A stretch of DNA of 64,000 nucleotides from Propionibacteriaceae bacterium (GTDB taxonomy: Bacteria > Actinomycetota > Actinomycetes > Propionibacteriales > Propionibacteriaceae): NCBI GenBank assembly GCA_031285845.1, contig JAITVK010000033.1, positions 62,001-126,000 of the forward strand. The letters are read 5' to 3'. Below, piece by piece: positions 7,349 through 16,859 of this stretch. Both the position numbers and the translations under genes were made by a program. The first letter of the stretch is position 1, and every line of letters starts with the position of its first letter. The notes under the pieces were generated by a model. It had not been told where the DNA came from. It did not search any database and saw nothing but the letters and a program-made list of their open reading frames with translations.

Positions 7349-10300
7349 TCACCAAGGATAGCGGTCAAGGTCTCTTCGGCTCGACCACACCCTCGCCACG
7401 CCGACCGCACCCAGCCCAGCCAAGACCCAGGCCCAACCCAGAAACCACACCTTCGATAGTGGTGCAATGCCACCGCCGGTCGCCGCCAAAGGGCGCGTGG
7501 CAGTCACGTTGGCCGCAACCGCGAAGGTCGTTGTCACCTCGCCCGACATGACCCCCACTAGGACAGCTGTGTGTGTACCGGCCTCAAAGTCGGAGGGGAT
7601 GTTGAAAACGAATGCGACGTCGCCGCTATCATCCGCGGGCAAGGCGCCGACCACGAGCGGAGTTGAATGCAGGGTGAGGGTGACCACCTCGCGCGGATTG
7701 AAATGGCGGCCGGTCACAATCTGGGTTTGGAGTCGGCTGCGGTCACTGTAGGCCGCCTCGATCTCCAGCGACCGCACAACAGTCGTCACCTCGACCGCCT
7801 CGTCACTCCCAACTATAACCAGAGTCGTCCCTGCTGTCGGCCGAGTCGTTGGCGTGCAGGAGAATCGGCCCGCCTGGTCGGTGCTGATCTCGTCGCAGCC
7901 CGGGACGACGGCCCCGGACGCGTCCGCGATGGTCACGACGGAGCCAGGCTCGCTCGTGCCCGTGATGACCGATCCATTGGAGGGATCCAGGGTCGGTCGG
8001 GCCGGTGATGCGGATGGTGTATTGCTCGGTGTCGTGGCCGGAGCCGATGACGGGGACTGGGGCGACGAGCCAGTGGGAGCACCCGAGCCCGACGGATCGT
8101 TGGTTGGCGACGCGGAGGTGTTTGGCCCGTCCGTCGGTGTCGCGCTGGGGGTCGTGGTCGGCCCGTCCGATCGGGTTGGCGTGTCCGTTGGGGTCACGGT
8201 CGGGGGTGGTACGTCAGTCGGGCCGTCGGTCGGCGGGGTTGTCGGAGTCTGCGACGGAGTGGACGAAGGTGTCGGAGCCGGGGATGCCGTCGGAGTCGGG
8301 GCCACGCTCGGCGTCGGCGAGGTACCCGGGGTGGGCGACGAAGGAATCGTCGGCGTCACAGAAGGAGTTGGTGCGACGCTCGGAGTAGTGCTGACCGTCG
8401 GTGTCGGATCGGGAGTAAGACTCGGGGTGGGCGTGACACTCGGAGTCGGGCTGATGCTCGGAGTGAGACTCGGCGTGGGCGACCCCGTTGGGGTGATGCT
8501 CGGGGTCGGAATTGGCGTCACAGTAACACTCGGAGTCGAAGAAGATGTCGGCGTCACAGAAGGTGTCGGTGTCGCACTTGGCGTCGATGATGGGGTGATG
8601 GTCACCGTGGGGGTCACACTCGGAGTCGGTGTGGCTGTGCCAGTCGGCTCAATTGTCGGAGTCACCGTGGGAGATGGGGTGTCTGCCGGCTTCGCCGTTG
8701 GTGTGGGCGTCGGCGAAGCACCCGGAGTAGGCGACGACGGAGCCGTCGGACTCGGAGTCACCGACGGACTTGGCGTGACGCCTGGAGTTGGGCTGATGCT
8801 CGGGGTGACGCTGGGTGTGGGAGAAGGCGTCGGCATCACCGAAGGTGTGGGTGACGAACCCGGTGTCGATGTCGGACTGACGCTCGGAGTTGGCGTGACC
8901 GTCGGGGTGTCTGAAGGCGTCGGCGTCACTGAGGGCGAGACGGTCGGTGATGGGGTGATCGTCGGCGTGGGTGTCGGTGACGGACCAGGTGTGGGCGACA
9001 CGGGGATTGTCGGCGTCGGCGTCACTGAGGGCGTGGGAGTGACGCTAGGAGTACTACTGACCGTCGGAGTCGGTGTCGGTGTCGGCTCGGGCGAAGGACT
9101 CGGAGTTGGCGTCGGAGTGGGAGTCGGACTTGGGGTCGGCGTCGGAGTGACACTCGGACTCACAGTAGGTGTTGGGGTCGGCGTCGGCTCGGGCTCCAGC
9201 TCCACGGTCACACGCGTGGGCACGGAGACATTGCCCGCTGGGTCAGTCGCAGTGACGACCATCTCAGCGATGGCCGCTTCATCCCGCGGCACAACGCTGA
9301 AAGCACCATCCTCGTCAATCGTGATACCAGGTGTCACTGTCCGGTCGGCCCAGACAATCTCGACCGTGGTACCTTCCTCAACCGGAGCGGGTACAGCGCC
9401 TGTGACACCTTGACCGGTCGCCGTGTCGATCACGGGGGCATTTGGCGGCGTCACATCCAGATTGACTGCCGTCGCCACAGATGCGTTTCCCACCTGATCG
9501 ATGGCAACGACTGTCACCACGGTGTCGCGGGTCACCGAATCAGGCGTCAGGCAATACCATACGCCCTCGACAACCTGCGCCTCGCACATCACGTGACCCA
9601 CCGGATCGCTCACGACCACACTCGCGGCGTCGTCTGCGGAGACCGTTCCACTGATCTGTTTGCCGTTCGCCAGTGCCACCACCGGGGCAGGAGGCGGTGT
9701 GGCATCAACAACGACAGGGACATCCGTCGCGTCGGAGAGATTGCCCGCCAAGTCGGTCTGGGTGACACTGATGATGTGACTACCATCATCCAAAGCCTTG
9801 TCGGCGCGGACAGTGCAGGACCAAGCTCCATCGGCGTCAGCCGTCCCGACGCACAACTCGTTGCCACGCTCATCTCGGATCGTGACGGTGGCGCCAGGCT
9901 CCGCGCCCTCACCGACGATCTCGGGAGCATTGTCCTTCATCTGCTCACCCCGAGTTGGCGAAGTGACGACCGGAGCGGACGGGGCGGCCGTGTCGACGCG
10001 CAGGCGCACTTCCGCTGAGCTGGGTGAGACATTGCCACTCGCGTCGGACTGAACAGCGGTCAGGTAGTGCAGCCCATCGGTCAACCCGGCCGAGCAGGTC
10101 CAGGTCCCATCACCGCCGACCACGACCGACGAACACACCGCCACATCACCGTCTGAAACGGTCAGGGTCGCGCCAACCTCGCCCTGACCCGAGATAGTGA
10201 GCGAACCGAGCCCAACCGTGGAGCCATCGACAGGACTCGTGATCGTCGGGGCAGCAGGCGCCGTCACATCGGCCAAACCCTGGGTGATGGTGAAGGAGTC

Positions 10301-12943
10301 AATCGGGTTGTCTGGATCAGCAGTCCGATACGAGTTCACCGTGATCTTGTCGTTCGTGACATTGACAACTGAATACACCGTGTTGTCGGGTGACTCATAG
10401 TCGGTCGTGAGATTCCAATCCCAGGCGATCCACGGACGCGAACTGTCGGTTGGAGTGGAGATCAGGGAGTAGGTCTTCTCACCGGAGTTGCGCGGGATGT
10501 AGTACACCAGCCCATCGCTGTCGGAGTTGATCTCAGTCAGCCCCGCTTCATCGCGATCCCAGACAGCCTTGCCGGTCGCGTCGTCCCACTGGATCGGCAG
10601 CGACCGAATGAGATTGTGGTCATGCCCAGCCAAAACAAGGTCGACCCCGACCTGATCAAAGGTTTTGGGCAGTTCGGCGACGATCTCTGGGTTGCCATAA
10701 TCCCCCGTGGGATAGGCCCCGGCCCCCGAGTGCAACCCACCGAAGGGCGACTTGTGTTCGACCACGATGATGAAGCGGTCGCTTCCATCCGTATTATGTC
10801 CGTACTGATCAACCGCAGCCTTCACCCATTCGGAGGTCTGATCCAGCTGGGCGGCACTGGTGAGGTTCGTGTTGACGTAGAGGAAGAGGGCATTGCCATA
10901 GACTTGGGCATATTCCAGCGCACCCGGTGACGACTTGTAGCCACTCGCATCAAGCACCGACTGACGAGGGAAAATACTGTCCCACATCGGCTGAGCGGCG
11001 TCCGGCGAATCATGGTTGCCCATGACGGGGTTGAAAGCCACCTCAGTGAGCGAGTCATCGGCGGCGTCGAGCCAGTTGGTGATGTTGGCGGCGTCGGGAG
11101 CTTCGGTGAGGTCGCCGTTTTGGATCGCCAAGACGGCTTCGGGATGGTTCTTGACAGCGGTGGCCAAGGTGTTTCCCCAATAAGGCGCGTATTCGCTGAC
11201 CGGCGAGGACTGGCTGTCGGCGAAATCGAGGAAGGTGAATCCGGTCGCGGGATCAACCTGATCAGGTTCGGTGCTGAACTCGGCCTCGGCAGACTCGTAG
11301 GGGCGATGATCGAGATAGGCACCCACGACATAGTGGTACGTCGTTCCAGCAGTCAGCCCAGCTAGTTCACAGGTGTAGGCCGTGTAGGCCGTCATGGTGT
11401 AGGCCACATCAGACGCCGTACAAATGCCGGATTGAGCCGGGGCGTCAGCCAGACTCTCACCCGAAGCTGCCAGTCGAATGTAAGGGTCGATATAGCCCGT
11501 GGATTTCAAGCCGAGCCAGTTGATGACCCGACTGTTCTTGGCATCACGCGCACCGGTGTCATTAAAGCCGAAGCTGTTGGTCAGGCCAAGCGACTCGAGC
11601 GGCCGGACCTGATAGGCCGGAGTCGGCTCGCGATTGATGCTGAACTGGTCGAGTCGCTCGCCACCTGCCGTCATGGCCGTCACAGTCAGCGCGTCATCCG
11701 ACACTGTGATCGCCGAGTAAGACTTCTTGCCTGCTACTGTGCGGTCAACCGAACTCAACTCTGGGGTCGCAACGGCCAGCCACCCAGTGCTGGCAGAGGT
11801 CGCCGCCACCGGCACATTGCTCTGCTCCGCACCGCTCGAACCCGGATCCAGCCAGACCACCCCGTCAGCAGTTGAGATGGTTGACAAGCCAGGATAGTCG
11901 CGCCAGACGTCATCGCCCGCCTCCCCGCCGATGGGCCACGAGCGGGTGTAGGCCTGCGCCCCACCCTGCAACACCATCGCCACACCGTTATCACGGAAGG
12001 ACTGCTTGAGCGCCTGAGCGTAGGTGGTCGACGAGCTGGCGGCCGCATAGATCTGGGTCGGAATCGAGGCCAGCACCCAGGTGGTGTCACGATCAGCGCC
12101 CAACGCCTCCACCTGATCTGTGATCCAGTCAGTGGTGGCCGTCGTGGCCTCGCTGCTTGTCAGATAGGCGTTGAGCACGAGCAGCAGCAGGTTGCCCTCG
12201 CGTACCGCATAATTGTCAGTGTCGTACTGCGTGTTGGGCAGAGCGTTCCCATAGGAGAAGTAGCGATTGAGCGCGCCCGACTCCAAAGCCGTTGGAGCCC
12301 ACGAGATCGGCCAAGCCGCGCCAGGCGACGCTGTCACCGCATGGTTGACGAATCCTTCCCAATGGGCCTCATCCTCGGATGACCCGGTGGCACCACCGTG
12401 GGTGGCGAAGGCCGCGTCGGGATACGCCGCCAGAGCAGCTTGCACTGTTGACGCATAGTTGTTCTGATAACTGGCAGTCGAGCGCCAATTCGCGTCCGCG
12501 AAGGCCAAGAAGGTGAACTCGTCGGGATCTGCCTGAGGCGTGGTGAAGGTCGCGGTCGGTGAGGTGTCCGCGCCATCCTCCGTTCGCACACAATAGGAGT
12601 AGGCGATGCCTGACTGCAGACCGTTCAGGGTCACTTGGGAGTATCGCACACGATTGTCATCAGTTGTCGTTGGCGCCACCGCGCTCTCCCAATCAGCGCT
12701 TCCACAAGCGAATTCACTGGCGTCACCGATCAGTAACCGAGTGTCAGGTTGGGGATCGGAAGCCGAGGCGGTACGGGCAGTGTGCCAGGCGAAGCCAACA
12801 CTGGTTGAGGCCTCGCCGCCCACCACCCTCGTGATGGCGGAGATGGTCGTCGCCGCTGCCGCGAGGGGCGACGCGACCACGGAAAGGCTTGTCATAACAA
12901 TAGAAGCTGCCAACGCAGCACACAACACAGATCGCGCCTTCAT
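7349..12943 (-). CDS. Giant cell-wall-anchored protein: tandem metallophosphoesterase-like domains, Ig-like domains, Pro/Thr/Ser stalk, LAATG sortase signal
   Basis: About 1864 residues from ATG 12943, chosen because it gives a signal peptide ([14 protein letters not shown]...) and is preceded by GGGGGTTGAG. Order: signal peptide; a fibronectin-like module and a first calcineurin-like domain (about 12600-11640); a second module and phosphoesterase (about 11590-10270); four Ig-like domains (about 10265-9200); a stalk of about 400 Pro/Thr/Ser/Val residues; an Ig-like C-terminal domain; LAATGGG; a membrane helix and a basic tail. The second phosphoesterase keeps the metal motifs FADSQ, NGDL, MGNHD, VEHK and AGHDHN. 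The first has FADAN, THGGA, no GNHD, SIPT and GGAQAY, so it should be inactive. LAxTG signals suit class E sortases. It likely acts at the cell surface on phosphoesters; the substrate is unknown. Confidence 0.88.
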   Translation of the reverse strand: MKARSVLCAALAASIVMTSLSVVASPLAAAATTISAITRVVGGEASTSVGFAWHTARTASASDPQPDTRLLIGDASEFACGSADWESAVAPTTTDDNRVRYSQVTLNGLQSGIAYSYCVRTEDGADTSPTATFTTPQADPDEFTFLAFADANWRSTASYQNNYASTVQAALAAYPDAAFATHGGATGSSEDEAHWEGFVNHAVTASPGAAWPISWAPTALESGALNRYFSYGNALPNTQYDTDNYAVREGNLLLLVLNAYLTSSEATTATTDWITDQVEALGADRDTTWVLASIPTQIYAAASSSTTYAQALKQSFRDNGVAMVLQGGAQAYTRSWPIGGEAGDDVWRDYPGLSTISTADGVVWLDPGSSGAEQSNVPVAATSASTGWLAVATPELSSVDRTVAGKKSYSAITVSDDALTVTAMTAGGERLDQFSINREPTPAYQVRPLESLGLTNSFGFNDTGARDAKNSRVINWLGLKSTGYIDPYIRLAASGESLADAPAQSGICTASDVAYTMTAYTAYTCELAGLTAGTTYHYVVGAYLDHRPYESAEAEFSTEPDQVDPATGFTFLDFADSQSSPVSEYAPYWGNTLATAVKNHPEAVLAIQNGDLTEAPDAANITNWLDAADDSLTEVAFNPVMGNHDSPDAAQPMWDSIFPRQSVLDASGYKSSPGALEYAQVYGNALFLYVNTNLTSAAQLDQTSEWVKAAVDQYGHNTDGSDRFIIVVEHKSPFGGLHSGAGAYPTGDYGNPEIVAELPKTFDQVGVDLVLAGHDHNLIRSLPIQWDDATGKAVWDRDEAGLTEINSDSDGLVYYIPRNSGEKTYSLISTPTDSSRPWIAWDWNLTTDYESPDNTVYSVVNVTNDKITVNSYRTADPDNPIDSFTITQGLADVTAPAAPTITSPVDGSTVGLGSLTISGQGEVGATLTVSDGDVAVCSSVVVGGDGTWTCSAGLTDGLHYLTAVQSDASGNVSPSSAEVRLRVDTAAPSAPVVTSPTRGEQMKDNAPEIVGEGAEPGATVTIRDERGNELCVGTADADGAWSCTVRADKALDDGSHIISVTQTDLAGNLSDATDVPVVVDATPPPAPVVALANGKQISGTVSADDAASVVVSDPVGHVMCEAQVVEGVWYCLTPDSVTRDTVVTVVAIDQVGNASVATAVNLDVTPPNAPVIDTATGQGVTGAVPAPVEEGTTVEIVWADRTVTPGITIDEDGAFSVVPRDEAAIAEMVVTATDPAGNVSVPTRVTVELEPEPTPTPTPTVSPSVTPTPTPSPTPTPTPTPSPSPEPTPTPTPTVSSTPSVTPTPSVTPTPTIPVSPTPGPSPTPTPTITPSPTVSPSVTPTPSDTPTVTPTPSVSPTSTPGSSPTPSVMPTPSPTPSVTPSISPTPGVTPSPSVTPSPTAPSSPTPGASPTPTPTAKPADTPSPTVTPTIEPTGTATPTPSVTPTVTITPSSTPSATPTPSVTPTSSSTPSVTVTPIPTPSITPTGSPTPSLTPSISPTPSVTPTPSLTPDPTPTVSTTPSVAPTPSVTPTIPSSPTPGTSPTPSVAPTPTASPAPTPSSTPSQTPTTPPTDGPTDVPPPTVTPTDTPTRSDGPTTTPSATPTDGPNTSASPTNDPSGSGAPTGSSPQSPSSAPATTPSNTPSASPARPTLDPSNGSVITGTSEPGSVVTIADASGAVVPGCDEISTDQAGRFSCTPTTRPTAGTTLVIVGSDEAVEVTTVVRSLEIEAAYSDRSRLQTQIVTGRHFNPREVVTLTLHSTPLVVGALPADDSGDVAFVFNIPSDFEAGTHTAVLVGVMSGEVTTTFAVAANVTATRPLAATGGGIAPLSKVWFLGWAWVLAGLGAVGVARVWSSRRDLDRYPW
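8000..9193 (-). repeat. Degenerate tandem repeats encoding the Pro/Thr/Ser stalk
   Basis: About 1.2 kb of short, imperfect repeats inside the giant surface-protein gene. They encode strings such as [13 protein letters not shown] and TPSVSPT in changing order. On the opposite strand the same DNA reads as a Gly/Val repeat, which is not a gene. Such regions expand and contract easily, so length may vary between strains and be misassembled. Confidence 0.9.
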
Positions 12944-13182
12944 CTCAACCCCCGAAATTCCCCATATCAGGTGCCTAAAGCACCCGTGCCACGCCACCAC
13001 CAGCATCACAGCATCTCAGCACAACACTCCGTGACTTATCTATCGACGCCATAGCATTACGCATAGCCTAGCCCACACTCTCGGGATTGGTTTCAACGCC
13101 CGGGTTCTAGAGACAAGTGCAGCGTCGAGTTGACGACGGATTTGGCCGGTGGACCATTTGGTGGGCCATGCAACTGAAACTA

Positions 13183-13191
13183 GGGGGGGGG
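13183..13191. repeat. Homopolymer tract of 9 G
   Basis: Nine consecutive G residues in the 240 bases between the giant surface-protein gene and tRNA-Asn. The surrounding sequence is locally AT-rich (for example GATATAATTGTTTG), which may contain the promoter of the surface-protein gene, but I could not settle on boxes. Confidence 0.85.
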
Positions 13192-13243
13192 TCAGATGGA
13201 TATAATTGTTTGTTACAATGTGGCCCTGACTAGGTATTTTATG

Positions 13244-13316
13244 CTCCCCCGCCTGGACTCGAACCAGGAACCCTCTGATTAACAGTCAGATGCTCTGCCA
13301 ATTGAGCTACAGGGGA
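13244..13316 (-). tRNA. tRNA-Asn (anticodon GTT)
   Basis: A 73-base cloverleaf on the minus strand. The acceptor stem TCCCCTG pairs with CGGGGGA (one G-T pair). The D arm is GCTCAATTGGCAGAGC, the anticodon loop is CTGTTAA, and the T arm is CCTGGTTCGAGTCCAGG. The discriminator base is G and CCA is not encoded. Confidence 0.95.
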
Positions 13317-13330
13317 ATGTCGCGGGTAAG

Positions 13331-13361
13331 ACATTAGCACGTCTGAACCCGCGGCGTCGAA
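13331..13361 (-). promoter_or_regulatory. Candidate promoter of tRNA-Asn
   Basis: On the minus strand, TTCGAC (13356-13361) and TAATGT (13331-13336) are separated by 19 bases, with the tRNA 5' end 14 bases beyond the -10 box. The spacing is longer than ideal and the boxes are imperfect, so this is a tentative call. Confidence 0.35.
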
Positions 13362-13408
13362 CTTGCGTCGTAGTCTAGCCCTTCACCGGTGCGATCGTAC
13401 GCCACTGA

Positions 13409-15955
13409 TCAGCGCTGGCCCGTCGCCGCTCCGGCTGGCGTCGGCGCCGGTGTGGCCGGGGCGAGTTGGCCCGTCGGGCCCGCACTGCCCGCTGGAGTCG
13501 TCTCCACGCTCGGGCTGGTGCTTGATGACGGGCTGGACGTCACTGTCGGAGTCGCGCTAGATGACACCGTGCCTGACGGGGTGGAAGTGCTGACACCCTC
13601 GGAAGCCGACGCGCTTGGTGTGGCGCTGACTGTCGTCGACGCGGTCGGCGACGACGAGACCGACGGTGTGGCGGTGACCGTGGACCAGGCCGACATCTCG
13701 GCCTCAGCGTCCGTTTGAAGAGTGGCCGCGGTCAGGGACGGCGGCGCGGTGTTCGCTCCGATCGCCGCAGCCGATCCCACACCTCGGGGCGTGACGCCCT
13801 TGGGCATCACCAGGATCTGAATCGCCTCCATGCGCAGACTCATGCCCGTACTGCCCGCGGTTTGGCCGTTCGAAGTCCATCCGAGCCAGCCGTACCCTTG
13901 CACGTGCACTCGATACCAAATGTCACTGGTTGAGGCGGCCTTCCCCATCAGCGACAGCGCGACCGCCTCGGTTCTCAGCCCTGATCCCGGGTTGCCGATC
14001 ATACGACCGTTCGACACCGGTGGCAGCCAGCCCTTGTTTTGAACATGGGTCGAGTAGACGACCATCGAGTCTTTCAACGCGTCCAATCCGCTGACGCTGA
14101 GCGCCTCGATCGCACGAGACTGACCGGTCGTGCCAGCGGTCGCGCCGGAGAACACCGGCGATTGCCAGTTCTTGGACTGGACATAAGCCTTGTACGACAG
14201 GTCCTGCGCCGACCACGGATCAGCCGTGCCGCCGACTGGGACCACGCCCTTGGGGACCATGAGGATCTGTACGGCTTCAACCCGAAGCCCGCGCCCGGTC
14301 GTGCCCGACGGATACCCGTCGGAAGTCCAACTCATCCACCCTTGGTAACCGACATGGACCCGATACCACAAGGTGTATTGCGAGGCAGCCGGGCCAGACA
14401 GCGACAAGCTGACGGCTTCGATCCGCTTCGATTGCCCTGTCGTCCCAGCGGTCGCCCCATTGGACACGCGCTTCTGCCACCCCTGCCCTTCGACGTAGGC
14501 CGCATAGTCGATCGACGAGCCGGCGGCCACTCCGGACAGTTTGGCGGTGAAAGCTTCAAGGCGCAGCGACTGCCCGACCGTGCCCAACACGTTGCCGTCG
14601 TAGACGCGCGCGCCCCAGCCCTGATATTGCACATGGCCGGTGAAGGACACCGAGGGTCCGAAGTAAGAATTCGCGGTCGGACTAGGAGCCGAACCCTTGT
14701 CGCGAAGTTGGATGTCGATCGCCTCGACCCGCAACCCGGCGCCAACCGTTCCCACCGGGGCGCCGTTCGACGCCCAACCGAGCCAACCTTTGCCTTCGAC
14801 ATGAACGCGATACCACACGTCATGGGTGGCGGCGATCGGCCCCGACAGCGACATCGTCAACGCTTCGATCCGCGTCGACCGGCCAGTCGTGCCAGCCTGC
14901 GCCCCGTCGGAGACCGGCGCTTGCCAGGCCAGCCCCTGAACGTGAGTCGAGTAGGTCAACGAGGATCCGGCGGGCGCACCGATCAGCGAGGCTTTGAGAG
15001 CCTCCAATCGCAGCGACTGACCAGTCGTGCCCGAGTCTTTGCCGTTGTAGACCGCATCCTGCCAGCCGACGTTCTGCACATGGGAGCTGTATTTCACACC
15101 GAAAGTCGGCGGCGGAGTCGGTGTTGGGGTTGGAGCGGGAGGTTTCGGAGCCGATGCGCCGAACCAGTCATTGAAGAAGCTCCAGAAGTTGCGATTGCCG
15201 TAGGCCGAGCAGGAGTCGCCCGTGCCATACAGATTGTTCAGCGCCGCTTGGTTCGGCTGATACGGCGTGTAGTTGTAGAGCGATGCGGTCGCCTGGTTCT
15301 CGATGTAGACCCGAGACGAGCCGCAGGACGGTGACGGATTGTAGGCGATCGTGTTCCAAGCATTCGCCCGATGGGAGAACCATCCCGGGTCGGCGGCATA
15401 GATCTTGAACTGACGAGCGGCTCGGTAGAGCTGGTTGGAGAAACCGTAGTATGCCGTCTCACAGCCTGAGCTGTCGGGGCAGCCGTACCCCATGGCGGTT
15501 CGATAGCTCCACTGTGACGGCTGCGACCGAGTGATCAGGGAGTTTTCTTTCTGCAGCGTCACAATCAACACCTGCGGGTTGATGCCGCAGGCCTGGGACA
15601 CCTTGGTGATGATCTGGGCGGCCGTCTCATTGGACGCGCCGACGTAGCGCCCACAGTACGAGTCAGCGGCCCGGGTCGATGTCGACTCCCGGAAGTTCTT
15701 GATACACGCAGCCTCGCCGTCGCGACACGACTGCCCTTTCTGATCCAGGAACCCCTGGACTTGAGCCGCACTCATCGCGCCAGAGTTGTAGAAGTCAGCG
15801 TCGGAGATGATCATTCCAGGTTTCCACTGGCTCGCGGGAACGGCTTGCGCCGGGACCGGATCACCATTCCACGGCGCCAAGGCCGCCAGCAGGGACAGGC
15901 TCAGGGTCAGCCCGAGCACGCAACGGCGCACACGACTGAAGCGAGTCGACATCAT
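13409..15955 (-). CDS. Secreted protein with an actinobacterial lysozyme-like N-terminal domain and nine ChW repeats
   Basis: 848 residues. Signal peptide to about residue 38; a Cys-rich domain at about 45-265 (with MSAAQVQGFLDQ, LIVTLQKENSL, YYTPYQ-like and SAYGNRNFWSFF motifs) common in secreted actinobacterial proteins; a Pro linker (about 268-284); nine repeats of about 48 residues each centred on GW followed by GTTG and an RxEA motif (about 285-735), which match the clostridial hydrophobic W repeat family; and a Ser/Thr/Pro tail without an anchor. Glu137 sits where a lysozyme-like acid might be, but catalysis is inference. ChW repeats usually bind cell-wall or surface ligands. The start codon directly follows the stop of the lipoprotein gene, so both are co-translated. 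Confidence 0.85.
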   Translation of the reverse strand: MMSTRFSRVRRCVLGLTLSLSLLAALAPWNGDPVPAQAVPASQWKPGMIISDADFYNSGAMSAAQVQGFLDQKGQSCRDGEAACIKNFRESTSTRAADSYCGRYVGASNETAAQIITKVSQACGINPQVLIVTLQKENSLITRSQPSQWSYRTAMGYGCPDSSGCETAYYGFSNQLYRAARQFKIYAADPGWFSHRANAWNTIAYNPSPSCGSSRVYIENQATASLYNYTPYQPNQAALNNLYGTGDSCSAYGNRNFWSFFNDWFGASAPKPPAPTPTPTPPPTFGVKYSSHVQNVGWQDAVYNGKDSGTTGQSLRLEALKASLIGAPAGSSLTYSTHVQGLAWQAPVSDGAQAGTTGRSTRIEALTMSLSGPIAATHDVWYRVHVEGKGWLGWASNGAPVGTVGAGLRVEAIDIQLRDKGSAPSPTANSYFGPSVSFTGHVQYQGWGARVYDGNVLGTVGQSLRLEAFTAKLSGVAAGSSIDYAAYVEGQGWQKRVSNGATAGTTGQSKRIEAVSLSLSGPAASQYTLWYRVHVGYQGWMSWTSDGYPSGTTGRGLRVEAVQILMVPKGVVPVGGTADPWSAQDLSYKAYVQSKNWQSPVFSGATAGTTGQSRAIEALSVSGLDALKDSMVVYSTHVQNKGWLPPVSNGRMIGNPGSGLRTEAVALSLMGKAASTSDIWYRVHVQGYGWLGWTSNGQTAGSTGMSLRMEAIQILVMPKGVTPRGVGSAAAIGANTAPPSLTAATLQTDAEAEMSAWSTVTATPSVSSSPTASTTVSATPSASASEGVSTSTPSGTVSSSATPTVTSSPSSSTSPSVETTPAGSAGPTGQLAPATPAPTPAGAATGQR

Positions 15956-16519
15956 CTAGATCACCACTTTCGTTGGTTCGGACTCCAGGGAACGGGCAGC
16001 GGACGTGTACTGCACACGCACCGTCCACTCGCCCGCGCTGATGTCCTCAATGGTCAGGGATTGACAGATTGTCGACTGTGCATCGGGTCGAGCTGGGCCT
16101 GAAGCCGTACGACTGATGTCGCCTTGGGTGGCCGTGGCGATGCACTGACCGTCAGCTTCGACCAACCCTGGCACCGATGCTCCAACCGATATGGTCTGTC
16201 CAGTGGAGTCAGTCCACGAGATCACCACGGTGACGTCCGGCGATGTCGGATAGCCCACCGATGAGGACGGCGGGTCACCCGCCGTGGACTGATCGACCGC
16301 CGGCGCACTTGAAGACGTTGGAGCCGCCGCGGAGGTCGTGACCGGGCTCGCGGTCGCGCTCGCGGGAGCGGACGATGCCATCGGTGACGTCACCGTCCAG
16401 CTCGCAGTGGGCGAGTCGACACCAGCCGGATCGATCCCTCGCGCGCAGCCGAACAAACCCAACAGCGCCAGCACAGAAGCTGCGCCGGCGAGGAGCTTAC
16501 GGTTCATCGCAATCATCAC
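15956..16519 (-). CDS. Lipoprotein with Ser/Thr/Ala-rich linker
   Basis: 187 residues, no named family recognised. The N-terminus is a lipoprotein signal with lipobox LFGC (Cys at about residue 25). A low-complexity Ser/Ala/Thr/Pro stretch (about 35-85) follows, then a compact beta-rich C-terminal domain with two Cys residues (GQCIATA and STICQSL) that could form a disulphide and a WTVRVQYTS segment resembling an Ig-like fold. Start could be ATG 16519 or, with a neater signal peptide, ATG 16507. It ends flush with the start of the ChW protein, so the pair probably works together at the surface. Confidence 0.7.
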   Translation of the reverse strand: MMIAMNRKLLAGAASVLALLGLFGCARGIDPAGVDSPTASWTVTSPMASSAPASATASPVTTSAAAPTSSSAPAVDQSTAGDPPSSSVGYPTSPDVTVVISWTDSTGQTISVGASVPGLVEADGQCIATATQGDISRTASGPARPDAQSTICQSLTIEDISAGEWTVRVQYTSAARSLESEPTKVVI

Positions 16520-16859
16520 GTTTCTACCAGGGGATGGGCAAAGACTTGGTCCGAAGCTTAGCTAAGACGCCCGGCGACGCCAGCCCGGGCGGACCCCGCC
16601 CGCTCACACCCTCGATGATCACTTGAGGATTCTCGCGTAAACCGACAATCACCGATGCGCAATGTCGCTAATGCTTGATATGGAAGCGCCATAGTGGGAT
16701 AATCACGTTTCTTTCGATGAAGAAGCCGTCGTACGACTTCGGACGACCGGCTCGATCACAATGGGTCAGCCACAGCGTTCAGGTGGCCGCAGGGCACCTC
16801 TTCAGGCCAGAGGAGCCACGGTCCAGAGTCGAACCGTTTCTACGGGATCGCCGGACGCC
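16520..16859. other. Intergenic region of about 340 bases with one orphan promoter-like pair
   Basis: No gene is supported. The minus-strand promoter of the lipoprotein operon should lie here. The only strong motif is on the plus strand (see the separate entry). Short plus-strand frames after it run antisense into the NUDIX gene and have no family features. Confidence 0.5.
16675..16703 (+). promoter_or_regulatory. Orphan plus-strand promoter-like sequence
   Basis: TTGATA (16675-16680) and GATAAT (16698-16703) are separated by exactly 17 bases, close to the sigma70 consensus. It faces the 3' end of the NUDIX gene on the opposite strand, with no sense gene for the next kilobase. It could drive an antisense or small RNA, or be chance. 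Confidence 0.4.

Noticed and set aside
8000..9193. Repeat array that might be a CRISPR
   Set aside because: The units are short, irregular and in frame with a protein; there are no constant spacers, no palindromic repeats and no cas genes.
7854..9413. Long plus-strand open frame coding for a Gly/Val repeat protein
   Set aside because: It is the antisense reading of the Pro/Thr/Ser stalk in the giant surface-protein gene. Its repeats mirror that code and it has no start signal or family features.
13017..13316. tRNA-Asn as an integration site for a mobile element
   Set aside because: No integrase, no repeated tRNA 3' end and no phage genes were found next to it; the neighbouring surface genes have ordinary codon use.
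14039..15334. 431-codon plus-strand frame
   Set aside because: Antisense to the ChW protein, Arg/His-rich, without a ribosome site or recognisable domain.
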